Assembly (NCBI GenBank): GCA_023457235.1
Contig: JAEWMK010000370.1
Location: forward strand, 1 to 11,998
Direction: 5' to 3'
Origin: Bacillota bacterium
GTDB lineage: Bacteria; Bacillota; Bacilli; Bacillales; Bacillaceae_J
DNA length: 11,998 nucleotides
Shown: in pieces, positions 11,592-11,998 of the stretch
Numbering within the stretch: position 1 is the first letter of the stretch
How the letters are laid out: every line of letters starts with the position of its first letter
The notes under the pieces: model-generated
Told to the model about the DNA's origin: nothing
The model's database searches: none
What the model saw: only the letters and a program-made list of their open reading frames with translations
Translations under genes and position numbers: made by a program

Positions 11592-11998
11592 GTTATTATT
11601 GATTTCGTTTTTCTTACTTCTTGATGAAAGAAGGACAAGATAGCTTAGAACACAGAATAATACCGTTATGAAAGTAGCATGTGCTAAAGTAACATATAGG
11701 TTTACTCTAGTGTAAATGATGAATGCCCCGGATAAAGGCTGAAGGATTATTAAGACGATAGCGGAAACCGCACTCCAGAACAATACCCGCTTGGAGCGAT
11801 ATTGTTTAATAATACGAGCCGACAATATGATAATCCATGTGAAGAAAAGTAAGGCTGCAAAGCGGTGTCCCATTTGTACCCATTCAAACTCATTTGATGG
11901 TAAAGAGAAAATTGCGCTATTATCACAGAATGGAAAATCCAAACATGCTAAATGAGCTTTTTTATGACGAACAAGGGCACCTGTGTATACAACAACAT
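11577..11998 (-). CDS. ctaA: heme A synthase CtaA, C-terminal part (gene runs off the window)
   Basis: The C-terminal ~139 residues of CtaA, the membrane enzyme that oxidises the C8 methyl of heme O to make heme A for aa3-type cytochrome oxidase. The frame is open to the window edge, so the start and N-terminal half are missing; the TTG near 11942 is not a start. Visible are VVYTGALVRH, the ACLDFPFC loop with the cysteine pair spaced as in Bacillus CtaA, MGHRFAALLFF and LAHATF with the two C-terminal-half heme-ligand histidines, and three membrane helices with a basic-polar tail (SRSKKNEINNNKK). In B. subtilis pycA lies between ftsW and ctaA; here they are adjacent and converge, sharing a CTAG at their stops. 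Confidence 0.93.
   Translation of the reverse strand, partial: VVVYTGALVRHKKAHLACLDFPFCDNSAIFSLPSNEFEWVQMGHRFAALLFFTWIIILSARIIKQYRSKRVLFWSAVSAIVLIILQPLSGAFIIYTRVNLYVTLAHATFITVLFCVLSYLVLLSSRSKKNEINNNKKIA

Overview
The window is an ordinary chromosomal housekeeping stretch from a low-GC Gram-positive, spore-forming member of the Bacillaceae. Gene content and order match the yktA-yktB-ykzI-suhB / ylaF-typA-ylaH-ylaI-ylaJ-ylaK-ylaN-ftsW-ctaA segment of Bacillus subtilis as I remember it, with some insertions and losses: a nitronate monooxygenase-like gene ahead of yktA, a PNPOx-fold gene between ylaI and ylaJ, no pycA between ftsW and ctaA, and no ylaL/ylaM before ylaN. Strong Shine-Dalgarno sequences (GGAG, AAGGGGTG), AT-rich third positions, classic hairpin-plus-T terminators and a YhcN/YlaJ-type spore lipoprotein support this. 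The genus cannot be fixed from the sequence alone.

Layout. Positions 1-176 hold a cluster of small hairpins, then the flavin oxidoreductase (177-1136). A ~150-bp structured repeat follows, then yktA and yktB, a terminator, and an inverted copy of the same repeat that abuts a small unrecognised minus-strand gene (2424-2642). Next come ykzI and suhB (+) converging on ylaF (-) through a shared bidirectional terminator. The typA promoter drives a probable operon typA-ylaH-small hypothetical gene, ending in a terminator at 6786-6824. A shortened repeat copy lies behind ylaI (-). A PNPOx-like gene (+) converges with the lipoprotein gene ylaJ (-). The PIN-PhoH gene ylaK (+) is followed by a fourth repeat copy. 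Finally ylaN (own promoter, own terminator), ftsW, and the C-terminal part of ctaA on the opposite strand, cut by the window edge.

Function. The genes serve core cell functions: translation and ribosome assembly (typA), RNA processing (ylaK), iron-responsive control (ylaN, from recent literature), septal peptidoglycan synthesis (ftsW), heme A synthesis for cytochrome oxidase (ctaA), spore germination (ylaJ) and inositol-phosphate-type phosphatase activity (suhB). No tRNA, rRNA, CRISPR array, transposase or phage gene is visible.

The least explained signal is the dispersed repeat. All four copies begin 0-6 nt after a stop codon, all are oriented the same way relative to the gene before them, and the paired arms of two stems change together between copies. 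This looks like a 3'-UTR RNA structure or a mobile element with a preference for gene ends. Eight of the sixteen genes whose start is inside the window appear to use TTG or GTG starts (five TTG, three GTG), and in several cases a longer in-frame start would be wrong.
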